In this document: positions 21,055 to 30,653 of the stretch, piece by piece
How the letters are laid out: every line of letters begins with the position of its first letter
Position numbering within the stretch: position 1 is the first letter of the stretch
Assembly (NCBI GenBank): GCA_000333855.2
Contig: CM007346.1
Location: 430,088 to 494,087, forward strand
Source of the DNA: Endotrypanum monterogeii
Lineage: Eukaryota; Euglenozoa; Kinetoplastea; Trypanosomatida; Trypanosomatidae
Direction of reading: 5' to 3'
Length of the DNA: 64,000 nucleotides
Position numbers and translations under genes: made by a program
Notes under the pieces: generated by a model
Database searches by the model: none
What the model was told of the DNA's origin: nothing
Seen by the model: the letters and a program-made list of their open reading frames with translations, nothing else

Positions 21055-21851
21055 GCCTCAAACCAGCTGCACCATGTTAGTCTGTGTCCAGGCTCCGTTG
21101 TCGTTTATATATTTCCTTTAGTGCTTTCACATGGATGGTACATCAGGGAGGAAGAGAAGATATGCAGGCCACAACGAGGGAGGGGACACGGCGTTCTGAA
21201 GTGCACGTGATGCGTATGCAGAACTTCTCCTTCCGACAAGTCATCTCCTTTTTTTTTTCTCGAATCACGGTCACCCCACCTCACCCCACCTCACCGACTG
21301 CTCTGCGCACCTAACCTTCGCCTGACTCCTCATCCTTCCCTCTATCAAACGTGCCCTTCATCATCTGTGGCATATGCATGCAACGTCTCATACAGGCACC
21401 GTCACGTTGCCCACACAGACGCACACACGTCCATCGCCGTACAGTCACGCGAACGGGACTGTCCTCTCCCCCTTACCAACACATACAGACAGACAGACAC
21501 CAGCCGCTTCTCCTTGTCAAAGCCTCCAGCTAGAGTACCTGAGTGATCCCATAGCGGGGGTGGTGTAGGAAGTAGGCGACTACACCGCGTATGGACACAT
21601 TTTGAGGTGGGGAAAGCAGAAGTGTTAGTCTCATCGAACAGTGTTGGTGACGCAGCGCGCGCGCTACACAGACACAGATTAAGAAAAAAAAGCGGAGTAC
21701 GCGCGGAATACACATTTTTTCTCCTTTTTTTTTCGAAGCAGAGGAAGGCATCACAAAGGTTAAATCCCAGACTAGAGAGACACGTACAGAAACGGCAGCA
21801 TTTGCGTACAAACAGCGCATCTGCTGTTGACCTCTGAAGCTGTGCCCGGCG

Positions 21852-21885
21852 TATACCTGTAAATATATATATATTTACAGGTATA
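21852..21885. repeat. Perfect 34-bp palindrome (inverted repeat, no spacer)
   Basis: The left arm tatacctgtaaatatat is exactly mirrored by the right arm atatatttacaggtata. The outer 11 bases of each arm are not simple AT repeat. In RNA it would form a 17-bp stem with a very small loop after fraying, in the 3' UTR of the upstream gene or the spacer before the ligase. Confidence 0.95.
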
Positions 21886-22226
21886 TATCCAAGTGGAAAG
21901 GAGGAGCCGACTTGTGCATACAAGGTATCCGAACCGCTGCCGCCGCCAAAGCAGCTTGTCCACCGGCGGAGCCTTTCCACACACACACAAATCTCGTTCC
22001 CTCGTACTTTTTTCTTTTTTCCGGGATAGTCAAGGAAGGATATACCAGCGTGTGCACCCGCGCCCCGTCTCCACCGCGCTCGCCACGGCGGATGTAGTGG
22101 CTGCTGTCTGAGACTCCTCAAGTGACGCTCTCACACCCTTGATATATATATATATATAAATATATCGAGGAGAAGGAGTAGGACGGCGGCCGTGTTGCTC
22201 TGTAGGTTTTTTTTTTGTAACGCGGA

Positions 22227-22228
22227 AG
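22227..22228 (+). promoter_or_regulatory. Predicted spliced-leader acceptor AG
   Basis: First AG after the T run at 22207-22216. It would give a 5' UTR of about 179 nt for the ligase ATG at 22408, and it would leave the upstream GTG at 22192 outside the mRNA. Confidence 0.45.
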
Positions 22229-22407
22229 GAAGGAGGGAAGATCACGCGTGTGTTCTTAGCCGGTTTCTAAACCGATCAATAAGGCACACCTTCCAGACCG
22301 CCGCCATATATTTATTTATATTTATATATATATATATATATACAAGCGCGCGTGCGCACACAAGTATACACAAGGGAGAGTCTCGACGCACGCCGATTGA
22401 GGAACCA

Positions 22408-24279
22408 ATGGAGGCGACTACGTTACTGCGACTGGGCGGGGGAAGTGCAATTGGTAGTCCGACGCTCCGTCGGCTGCAGCCAGCACGGAGGATGACCCTG
22501 ACGAAAGCGAAAGGCACTGCAAATGGTGGCAAGGCGAAGAGGGTTGCTGCGCCAAGCGCGGACCGTGGTCAGGGTTCGCCCAAGTTGTCTTTAGCTGACT
22601 TCCACCCTGCAATTGCTCGAACATGGATTGCAGCAGCGTCAAACAAAATGTTGCAGCCACAGCACGTCACTCCGGATAGTCGAAAACTGGCCTGGTGGAT
22701 CTGCCCATCCTGCCACCACCAGCACAACAAGCGCATCGATTTGCACCTCGCCGCTGGTGGTGCGTGCCCCAAATGCAAAGCGAAGCCACCCTTGGTGGAC
22801 AATGCGTCTTCGAGGAAGGGTGCATCGAGTGCCCGCGATTCCAGTGCTAGCCTCTCTTCATCAACAAAAAAACGTGCGTCGGCGGCACTGACGCAAGATC
22901 CCGTGCATGCGGCAGGTGCGCTTCGACACCGTTGCCGCCCTAACTCCACGCACCACACCATCGCTGCTGGAAACGCAAATCTTCTCAGCAAGAGCGTGGC
23001 GGATAACCACTATCTGCGCCTTCAAGAAACGCGCAACCTGCTGCCGATGCTAGCGAAGAACCTCGATAAGGAGCGTTGGAAGATTGCGTCGGACGAAGTA
23101 CTCTATGTGTCTCCCAAGCTAGATGGCATTCGCTGTGTAGCGGCGTACCGACTTGACACAAAGCAGGTACTCTTTTTCAGCCGTTCCGGTACATTATTTG
23201 AGTGCTGCGACGACGCCATCGAACCAGCGCTGCGGCACCTTTTTGAGAAAGACCCAACACTTGTTTTGGATGGCGAACTGTACAACGACTCCGTCAACCT
23301 AGTGCAGCTTAACACCGTGCTAACAAGAGCAGGAAAATCATCTCGGGTTTCCTCAGCAGCGGCATTGTCCGGAGAAGACCCAGCCTCCGCATTCCGAAAT
23401 GCCCTCCTCGCCGCTGCCTCCGGAAAGAAGAAGCGAAGTGCTGTGGGACAGCAGGATACACCGGTGGTGATTCGCTTCGAGCAGCTGACCTCTGCAATCC
23501 GAACGACTCGGCAGGGGCTCACTCCTGAGGTTGCAGCCTTGCAGCGCCAGCTACAGTATCACGTTTTTGACGTCCTTTACAGCCGCGAGCTCCCCGGCGG
23601 GTGTGGCTCGGCAGTCCCCTTCAGTTTACGCTACCGCGTTTTGGAGCGACTCCTCGAATCCGTGACGGCACACAACCTAGCACACATTCCGAATTATAAT
23701 CCGCTGGTGCTACGGCGTGTGCCGAGCTATCCATGTACAATAAATGCAGTGGACGCGCTGCTGCAGGCGGCTATGGGACTTGGCTACGAAGGCGTCATGG
23801 TACGCCGTGAGTGCAAGGGCAACACGGCGTCCTCCGTTATCAACGGCAACAAGAGGGTGGAGTCCGCTAGGAAGAAACTCAAACGGAAATCCCCATTGAG
23901 TGCACGCATATTCACTGCCGGTACTGCGATGGGGGATAGTGATGGCGGGTACAACTATGGTCAGCGCAGTAGCACGCTACTCAAGTACAAGGTGATGCAG
24001 GACGCGGAGTACGTCATTGTTGGGGCTTTGGAGGGCTCCGGAAAATGGAAAGGATCCCTCGGATCCTTTATATGCGTAACCGCCAACAAGAAGCACCGCT
24101 TCACGGTGACACCAGCCAGCACCGATGCCGACAAGCGGCGCATGTGGCAGTCGTGGAAGAAGGCATACATGGGAAAAGCACTGACGGTGCAGTACCAAGA
24201 AATTACCCCTGACGGTGTACCGAGATTTCCTGTCGGTAAATGCGTTCGCGGTGCAGCTGAGGGATACGATTGGATCTAA
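22408..24279 (+). CDS. Kinetoplastid mitochondrial ATP-dependent DNA ligase (LIG k type), longer copy
   Basis: 623 aa from the ATG at 22408; the frame is open further up, but that extension begins at GTG and translates AT repeats. The basic, Arg/Ala-rich N-terminus fits mitochondrial targeting. A zinc ribbon has Cys99, Cys102, Cys120 and Cys123 (WWICPSC ... GGACPKC). The nucleotidyltransferase core follows: motif I KLDGIR with the lysine to be adenylated at 237, motif III DGE at 288-290, motif IV EGVMVR at 461-466, motif V LLKYK with Lys526 and Lys528. An OB-fold runs to the end (GKALTVQYQEITPDG, VPRFP). About 60 residues are inserted after motif III and about 35 after motif IV relative to the neighbour. 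Such ligases seal nicks and gaps in replicated kDNA minicircles in Crithidia and T. brucei. Which of the known alpha/beta forms it is was not resolved. Confidence 0.92.
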   Translation: MEATTLLRLGGGSAIGSPTLRRLQPARRMTLTKAKGTANGGKAKRVAAPSADRGQGSPKLSLADFHPAIARTWIAAASNKMLQPQHVTPDSRKLAWWICPSCHHQHNKRIDLHLAAGGACPKCKAKPPLVDNASSRKGASSARDSSASLSSSTKKRASAALTQDPVHAAGALRHRCRPNSTHHTIAAGNANLLSKSVADNHYLRLQETRNLLPMLAKNLDKERWKIASDEVLYVSPKLDGIRCVAAYRLDTKQVLFFSRSGTLFECCDDAIEPALRHLFEKDPTLVLDGELYNDSVNLVQLNTVLTRAGKSSRVSSAAALSGEDPASAFRNALLAAASGKKKRSAVGQQDTPVVIRFEQLTSAIRTTRQGLTPEVAALQRQLQYHVFDVLYSRELPGGCGSAVPFSLRYRVLERLLESVTAHNLAHIPNYNPLVLRRVPSYPCTINAVDALLQAAMGLGYEGVMVRRECKGNTASSVINGNKRVESARKKLKRKSPLSARIFTAGTAMGDSDGGYNYGQRSSTLLKYKVMQDAEYVIVGALEGSGKWKGSLGSFICVTANKKHRFTVTPASTDADKRRMWQSWKKAYMGKALTVQYQEITPDGVPRFPVGKCVRGAAEGYDWI

Positions 24280-25509
24280 TGAGTTCCCGTAACGACAGCG
24301 ACAATAGGGGGGGAGGGCAAGGAGAAGCGCACAACGCGGCGTACAGAATCCTCCCCATTCTCATCCCCCCCCTCCCCACCACACACACACACACTTTGAG
24401 CTGTCAGACTCACGTGGTGGCCCCGTCCCCCCCCCTCAGTTTGCATTTTCAGACATCAATGCCTGTTCCAGGCTTTGTGTGAGAAGATTGCGCCTCACGT
24501 TAAAACCAACTGACCCGGTGAACCCCATCGCCTCCGATCCTCCCCCACAGGCCGCTAGGGAATAGTCTGCTTACGACGTCGTGGACACATTGCCAATAGA
24601 TCATCTGGCCTGATACATTCTTCATTAGGTCCATTTCTTCTGTTACGGTACACAATCCTGGATTACTTCACAAAGGACACCCTTTTTTAGCCCAACCATA
24701 GATGCGCTTGCCTCCTCCCTCCCTCCCCCCCCCCTTCCGTCACCTTCGCCCTCCTTGATATATGTGGACATATTATCGTGAGCACACTTTTGATCTCTCT
24801 GCGATTGTTTAATTATTTCTTCGCTTCGGACCCCATCGCGGTGAGAATCGTTTCGCTTACTAATGTTTCCTCTTCCTTTGTGTTTCGGTCGTTACACTCC
24901 ACTGAGCGCTATGCTCTCTCGTGTTTAGCCCGGGGCCTCCCTTCCCTCCTCTCCCATCATCTTCATATACTTGTGCTGATACATGTCGGCTTGGCTCCTG
25001 TGAGTGTCGCCCCTCTCTCTGTTACACGCAAACTCGTTGTGGACTGGATAGCTCCTCACCACCACCACCACCCCCCCTCCCGCCTCCGTAACGAATTTCT
25101 CAATTCACGCGAAGGAAAAAAAGGGGGAGGGTGGAAAGGCAGGTCACGGTGAGGGAGGATAATGTGTCGGTGGGAGAGGGAGGAGGGGTGGTAAAGGTCA
25201 AAGGCAAGTGAAGCAGGCGTGGAATCATTTCGCGTGTCGATATGTTTGCATAGATACGTATATATATATATAGTGTACCGTGATTTGGTGTCCTCCCTTC
25301 CCCCTGTTTTTTTTTTTCATTTCTGTAAAAAAATTATATATAGCCCTCAGCACATTTGTTTGTACCCACCCTTTTGTCATGTTCTCGTGAATATGCTCCC
25401 TCTTGTATTACACCACATCAATATTATTTCACAAACACACACAGACACATATACACAGCCTTCCCTCGTTTCACAGTAAGCCATCGTGACAGAGATTTGC
25501 TGCTCTTTC

Positions 25510-25529
25510 GGGGCGGGGCGGGGCGGGGG
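25510..25529 (+). other. G-quadruplex-type motif
   Basis: Four runs of at least four G separated by single C bases on the + (coding) strand, between the ligase genes. It fits the classic G4 pattern with one-base loops, so it could form in the nascent RNA or in the displaced strand. Confidence 0.8.
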
Positions 25530-26271
25530 AAGGAGGGGGCTCTTCTCGGTGTTGGAGAGAGAAGCGTCCTTTACGCGTGTAGTCACCCTTCCCCACCACC
25601 TCCTTTCCTTACCGATTCTCAGCTTATGGTGCCATTGTATGTTAATATGACACTCGTTACCGACGGATGCACCTCTCGACGCTTCAGGTACCCTTACCCC
25701 GTCTCCCCCTCTCTCCCTCCCCCTTTGTTGAACATTCACCTACATCTCTCTGTTGCCAGAGTTCATTTTTTTTTTTTTTTGAGTACTCGCTGACTACCAC
25801 GGCCGGCTCTGCTACCAGATCTGCCCAGTGTGATCACTACATTTCGGCGTCTCTCTATTTGCAGCTTTTCCATTCGCCTGGGAAGCAAACGAGTTCATAC
25901 ACAGACAGGTATAGCCACCCAAGCCCTCCACACAGCCCCGCACACATTCAGCCCTATATCAACTATATATATATATATATATATGATGCACACTCTGTGA
26001 CTTCATAGACACGTCTCCAGCCCATTCAAATTATAGATATCATTCCCCCCCCCCGCTCCTTTTGTCCTCTGGATTATAGATCAAAATACCTCCCCCCCCC
26101 CTTCCCTACCAAGCACACGCAGATTTCCTGTGATATAGTAGCTTACCTCTATTCCGTTTGGACCCTACTCGCGTGCACACACATACAGAGAAACACGAAT
26201 ACCTCGGCACACGGAACTCCTCAACGCCGTCGACGCCCAGTTAAACTTTTTTTTTTTTGATGTCACATTGA

Positions 26272-26273
26272 AG
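26272..26273 (+). promoter_or_regulatory. Predicted spliced-leader acceptor AG
   Basis: First AG after the strong T run at 26247-26258, giving a 5' UTR of about 135 nt before the ATG at 26409. Confidence 0.5.
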
Positions 26274-26408
26274 TAACTCGTCCTACACAACAGGGAAACA
26301 CCCCGCACCCCACCGCCACTCCCCCTTGTCTATATATCACCCCTGCAAGACGTATACACATATATCTATAGAAGCACATACACTCGTCAACCCACTCACC
26401 GGTCAGGA

Positions 26409-27911
26409 ATGCTTCGTCGCTGTTTTTTGCTGCTGAAGGCACCGGCAACCAGTAGAAGATTGTTTGGTGATAGTCGCAGCCGCACCGCAGTGCAGAGGAA
26501 TGTCTATAAGCAGCTGAAGGCGACCACCCTCCAAGAGGCATTCCCTCATATTGCCGCCTGCTGGGTCGGGCCGTGCTGGGGCACTGTTATGCAGACGCCA
26601 AGCAATGTTTCGCCTGTGTGTTCCAAAATGGCCGTATGGCGCTGTTCTCGCTGCCTGCAGGAGTTTGAGATGGCCATTGCACGTTTTATCGACAACGGCG
26701 GGGTTTGCCCGCACTGTCACAACCCACAAAAGAAACTCGACGCTGTGACGGTACGCAACGAGGCGGGGGAGCTGCTGGTAAAAAAACCAGGATACGTGAA
26801 GGCGCCGCGAATGATTCATTCAAACTACCGCAGCGTGCTCTTCACAAACCCAGAGTGGGAGTCTCTCAACATCCAACCGATGCTAGCGCAACGTTGGGAG
26901 CTTGTCGCGGATGAGCTCACCAAGGGCAGCGATGGCGACCGCGGTTGCAGCGGCAGTGATACCGCTTCGGATACGAATCTTCTTCTCGCCTCCCCCAAGA
27001 TCGACGGAATTCGGTGCATGATCGGGTACAACGAGAAGAATCGCGAGGCTCAGTTCTTCTCTCGCGGCGGCATTCTGCTGGAGTGTTGCCACGGTCTCGT
27101 GCCACAGTTGCAGCCCCTCTTCGAAGAGGACCCTACACTCATGCTAGATGGAGAACTATTCGCGCCGGAGTGCAGCTTCGAGCAGCTGAACGGACTCGTG
27201 CGCCGACTGAACAAGAAGGCAGACCCCACCATCATGGAAGCGCAGGCACGGCTTCTGGAATACTTTGCGTTCGACATCATGTACAGTGCGCAACTCTCGT
27301 CGGTGCAAGCGCCTTTCGATGAGCGATACCGACTCCTGAAAAAGCTTATCCCTGTCTGCGGAGCCAAGCGCATTAGCAACTATATGCACGACGAAACAAA
27401 AAAGAAAGTCATCCGGGCGAAGCATAGAGACACCAGTGGAAGCATGGACACGGCAACCAACGGTCAGGCAGTTAAGATTTATCATGTTCCTGCCGCACAG
27501 GTCCACCCAAGTGAAATGGAGGACGTGCTGAACGAGGCGTGTTCTCAGGGGTTTGAAGGTGTCATGATCCGCCTTCCTGAGTTCCCTTATGAGCACGGCA
27601 AGCGCAGCTTTGGGCTGTTAAAATACAAACAAATGCATGACGCGGAGTTTAAGATCGTCGGTTTCGTGCCGGGTGAGGGTAAGTTTAAGAACGGTCTTGG
27701 CGCCTTCGTCTGTGAGACCAAAGATGGCCATCGCTTTCACACATCACCCAAGGTTTCCTGGAAGCGCCGCATTGAACTCTGGGGGGAGCGTGCGGAGTAC
27801 CTAGGCAAGTACCTGACGGTGCAGTACCAGGAGCTCTCCTCGCAGAATGTCCCGCGCTTTCCCATCGCCAAAGCCCTTCGCGGCGGTGATAATAGAAAAG
27901 AGTGGCTATAA
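26409..27911 (+). CDS. Kinetoplastid mitochondrial ATP-dependent DNA ligase (LIG k type), compact copy
   Basis: 500 aa, tandem paralogue of the preceding ligase. The N-terminus MLRRCFLLLKAPATSRRLFG is a typical mitochondrial presequence. A zinc ribbon has Cys79, Cys82, Cys100 and Cys103 (VWRCSRC ... GGVCPHC), with the same C-x2-C-x17-C-x2-C spacing as the neighbour. The ligase core has motif I SPKIDGIR (Lys197), motif III DGE at 247-249, motif IV EGVMIR at 383-388 and motif V LLKYK with Lys405 and Lys407. The OB-fold follows and the C-terminal block (GKYLTVQYQELSSQNVPRFP) is nearly shared with the paralogue. The chemistry is ATP-dependent adenylation then nick sealing, expected at the kinetoplast. 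Adjacent ligase pairs are established in trypanosomatids; alpha versus beta identity needs alignment. Confidence 0.93.
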   Translation: MLRRCFLLLKAPATSRRLFGDSRSRTAVQRNVYKQLKATTLQEAFPHIAACWVGPCWGTVMQTPSNVSPVCSKMAVWRCSRCLQEFEMAIARFIDNGGVCPHCHNPQKKLDAVTVRNEAGELLVKKPGYVKAPRMIHSNYRSVLFTNPEWESLNIQPMLAQRWELVADELTKGSDGDRGCSGSDTASDTNLLLASPKIDGIRCMIGYNEKNREAQFFSRGGILLECCHGLVPQLQPLFEEDPTLMLDGELFAPECSFEQLNGLVRRLNKKADPTIMEAQARLLEYFAFDIMYSAQLSSVQAPFDERYRLLKKLIPVCGAKRISNYMHDETKKKVIRAKHRDTSGSMDTATNGQAVKIYHVPAAQVHPSEMEDVLNEACSQGFEGVMIRLPEFPYEHGKRSFGLLKYKQMHDAEFKIVGFVPGEGKFKNGLGAFVCETKDGHRFHTSPKVSWKRRIELWGERAEYLGKYLTVQYQELSSQNVPRFPIAKALRGGDNRKEWL

Positions 27912-28744
27912 TAATAATAACAAATATATATAGATATATATGAGATCACAACTAAGGATATATATATATATATGTATATATATGTATATGGCTTATTGTG
28001 ACCAATCTGCCGAATCAGAATGAGTGAACGTCTCTCTGCATGATCGTGACTTCAGACGCTGCGCCTTTTTTCTTTTCTACCCTCCCATCCTGTACATGAG
28101 CGTATCTTTTCTATTTGAGTTCAGAGTTGGGTTTCTTTGTGTGCACCACCGGCTGCGGCAGCGACAAAGCCCAGCGGGACCCACTACCTCTTTCTTTGTG
28201 GAGGAAATAATGAGGTAACGGGGGGCACGATCCCACTTACAGAAATCGATAAAATCGGGTGTTGTGTCCCTGCGTGTGATAACCTCTACCAAAACTCCGG
28301 GAAGGACGAACCTGCAGGTTGAAAAAAAAAAAGATATATATATATATAATAACGGTATTTTCCTTGCAAGGAAAAACAGTAAGGGTGAGAGAGGGGCGCA
28401 CGGAGGTGTACGCACGACTCATCTCGACGTTGCTGCTTTGCTTTTCCTTCATTACCACGCATGACTCACTGGAATGTATCTCTCTAAATAACTCGCCGAG
28501 CTCCCATTCTCGCGAAGTGATACGCGGTAACGAAAGGGAAAAAAAATAAGGTCTCAGCTTCTCTGTCTGTGCTCGAGAAGTCTTGTACTCAAGCCATATT
28601 TCTTGCAATGATGCTCTCTTAGGTGCTTTTCTGATCCACTCCTATGCCCCCCCTTTTCTTCTTCACGTGTACGCTGTAGTTCTCAGAGCATGCACACATC
28701 GACCCTACTGTATCACTTCCCACTTTCTTACCGTTGCCTTCACC
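27912..28744. other. Intergenic spacer with short palindrome
   Basis: Contains AT runs at about 27923-27990, an A run at about 28322-28332 followed by an AT run, the palindrome at 28358-28375, and pyrimidine-rich sequence from about 28610 to 28740. The long frame of the next gene opens at a TTG at 28583, but no ATG occurs before 28745. Confidence 0.6.
28358..28375. repeat. Perfect 18-bp palindrome
   Basis: Sequence ttttccttgcaaggaaaa is its own reverse complement. It lies in the spacer just downstream of an AT run. Confidence 0.9.
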
Positions 28745-30556
28745 ATGCTGCGAAGTCTCGGTAGGCGCACAGCCATTCCGTTTGATGTGTCTGGCCCCGG
28801 CGGGATGACCGGCAGCGCAGTCAATGGGTGGCAGCGAAGAAAAGCGACTACAAATAGATCATCCTCTTCGAAGGTGTGGCCGTCATGCCATGTCGGCTAC
28901 CGTATCCCCTCATCATCGTCAGCACTGCTTCGTACGCGAGTGGCGTGGCGGGGCGGCAGCGGTGCCGAGACCAGCACACCGCCGCCTCTACACCGCCACG
29001 CCACTCGCAGCATCTCATACGTCACGAATGCATCCAACTTTGAGACGGAGGTGCTCCACTCGCAGCAAGCAATCTGCCTTGTCTACTACATACCCAATGG
29101 AAACTGCTCGGCGTACTTAAAAACTGCGGAACAACTGGTGGACTCGGTCAACTCTCAGACATCAGGGCTGGAGGTGACTGTGCCGGCTAGCTGCAGCGGC
29201 GACGGCAGAGGTCCTGCGAGGAAAGCCTGCTCGGAACTAACTGGGGAAGCCGGTGCAGATTCGTCCGCGTCGTCGCCAGCGGCCGTAGACGCTAAATCGG
29301 TTGTACCCATGCAGCGGCAAAAGGTGGAGTGGCTAAAGCTTTGTACGATCAACGCAGACGAAAATCGAAATCTGGCGTCGGCCTTCTCGGTAGAGCGTGC
29401 AAAGCTGCCCATCACATACTTCGTGATGAATGGCACTATCGTCGATAAAATCGTAGGTCATGTGGCAGAGGTGCGACTGAACAGCATCCTGCTCAAGTTT
29501 CTGGAGCACTACCAGAAGGAAATGAATGTGGATCTTCTTGCACGGCAAAAAACATCCGACAAGACGAGTGGTGGCAGCAACAGCCCGCTGCCCACCGCCG
29601 CGACAGTAGACTTGCTCCAGGGTACCTCGACAGCCTTTTTGCAGGACAAGATCATGAACGCCCTGGTCGGCGCGGACATGATTCGGCTACCCGAGGAAGC
29701 TGAAAAATTAGATGGTCTGCGACGCACGTTGCAGGAGGCGAAAAAGAAAGCGCACACCGAGCTGCAGGAGCTCCAGAAGCAGCTTGGCATGAACGTGCGC
29801 CGCCTCACAGAAACCGAGATGCGAACTCAGTACTTCAACTCGCCGAAGTTCCACGCACTCGGTGTTCTTTCTGCGCTTGAGGCGCTTTACCTCGCGCGAT
29901 CGCACGCGACGCTCGGCGACGTGTCTCGCAAAAACGTGGATTGGGCACGTCATGCTGTGCAGAAAGACTTCGAGGCCATTCAAGGTGATCCCACATTGCG
30001 ACGGGTGCTGGCTTTGGTGGATGTAAACATCGCTCGTGCCGAGCTACGCACCGGTGCAATGCTGGCAGCACAGGATGCAAACCTTCTCGGTAGCGTGCTC
30101 ACCGCAATAGATGCGAAAGATGAGAGCAGTGTACACCATCGCGACGCCTTGAAGAAAATGGAGACATTCATCGCGGGTCAGAAACAATACTGCCTGGATA
30201 TGCTGAGCATCATTGATGCGAACATCGATAGTCGAACCGTAGACGGCAGCGAGTTCCCGTCTGCTGTGGTGGACCAACTGTTCACGCTGCTGAAGGACAG
30301 CCTGAAGCTTAGTTGGACGCGTCTGCCGCACGCATGCAGTCACTCAGGGCCTTCGGCGACAAGCGCAGACAGATCCGAGGAGAGCATGAAAAATCTTCTA
30401 GACGGAAAATCTCTCGACACGACCACTACGCGCGTACTCACCGCGCAGACTCGAGTACCACAGCTTCGAACATTGATCATTTCCCTTCTTCAGCTTTACC
30501 CGACAGACCCAAAAAGTCAAGACGCGCGGTCCCGTTTGTCCTCTGTACTCTACTGA
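28745..30556 (+). CDS. Thioredoxin-fold protein lacking CxxC, with helical C-terminal half
   Basis: 603 aa from the ATG at 28745. The Arg/Ser-rich N-terminus (MLRSLGRRTAIPF) suggests mitochondrial targeting. Residues about 95-260 look like a thioredoxin fold: a strand ICLVYYIP is followed by NGNCSAYLKTAEQLVDSV, where the active-site position keeps one Cys (Cys121) instead of CxxC. Further on, LKLCTINADENRNLASAFSVERAKLPITYFV contains the cis-proline (Pro222), then NGTIVDKIVGH. A 60-residue Ala/Ser linker splits the fold. The C-terminal half is helical, including a charged coiled coil (EKLDGLRRTLQEAKKKAHTELQELQKQL) and repeats resembling TPR-like helices. The layout recalls CnoX/YbbN-type proteins, which pair an inactive thioredoxin domain with TPRs, but relationship is inference. 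It is unlikely to be a dithiol oxidoreductase. Confidence 0.65.
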   Translation: MLRSLGRRTAIPFDVSGPGGMTGSAVNGWQRRKATTNRSSSSKVWPSCHVGYRIPSSSSALLRTRVAWRGGSGAETSTPPPLHRHATRSISYVTNASNFETEVLHSQQAICLVYYIPNGNCSAYLKTAEQLVDSVNSQTSGLEVTVPASCSGDGRGPARKACSELTGEAGADSSASSPAAVDAKSVVPMQRQKVEWLKLCTINADENRNLASAFSVERAKLPITYFVMNGTIVDKIVGHVAEVRLNSILLKFLEHYQKEMNVDLLARQKTSDKTSGGSNSPLPTAATVDLLQGTSTAFLQDKIMNALVGADMIRLPEEAEKLDGLRRTLQEAKKKAHTELQELQKQLGMNVRRLTETEMRTQYFNSPKFHALGVLSALEALYLARSHATLGDVSRKNVDWARHAVQKDFEAIQGDPTLRRVLALVDVNIARAELRTGAMLAAQDANLLGSVLTAIDAKDESSVHHRDALKKMETFIAGQKQYCLDMLSIIDANIDSRTVDGSEFPSAVVDQLFTLLKDSLKLSWTRLPHACSHSGPSATSADRSEESMKNLLDGKSLDTTTTRVLTAQTRVPQLRTLIISLLQLYPTDPKSQDARSRLSSVLY

Positions 30557-30616
30557 AGAAATCCGTTGTCGGTGAGGGGAGGACAATGGATAACACACAC
30601 ACACACACACACACAC

Positions 30617-30653
<37 letters not shown>

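Larger units (their letters stand above)
21055..22407. other. Intergenic spacer containing a perfect palindrome
   Basis: About 1.35 kb upstream of the first ligase. It includes T tracts at 21250-21259 and 21715-21732, a CACC-rich repeat at about 21270-21295, the palindrome at 21852-21885, AT runs at 22142-22158 and 22315-22341, and a T run at 22207-22216 followed by an acceptor-like AG. No credible gene: the 239-aa minus-strand frame at 21402-22121 is low complexity and antisense to the unit. Confidence 0.6.
24280..26408. other. Long intergenic spacer between the two ligases
   Basis: About 2.1 kb. It contains C runs near 24365 and 24723-24735, several pyrimidine-rich blocks, a GGGGC repeat at 25510-25529, an AT run at about 25962-25984, C runs at about 26046-26056 and 26092-26101, and a T run at 26247-26258 followed by the predicted acceptor of the second ligase. 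The frame at 24778-25152 starts at GTG and lacks family features. Confidence 0.6.

Noticed and set aside
21402..22121. 239-aa minus-strand frame
   Set aside because: Cys/Phe/Leu-rich translation of spacer repeats with no family pattern, and on the wrong strand.
22192..22407. N-terminal extension of the first ligase
   Set aside because: Opens at GTG and translates AT repeat (IFIYIYIYT); a predicted splice acceptor lies inside it.
24778..25152. 124-aa frame between the ligases
   Set aside because: Starts at GTG, includes His and Gly runs from simple repeats, and has no recognised domain.
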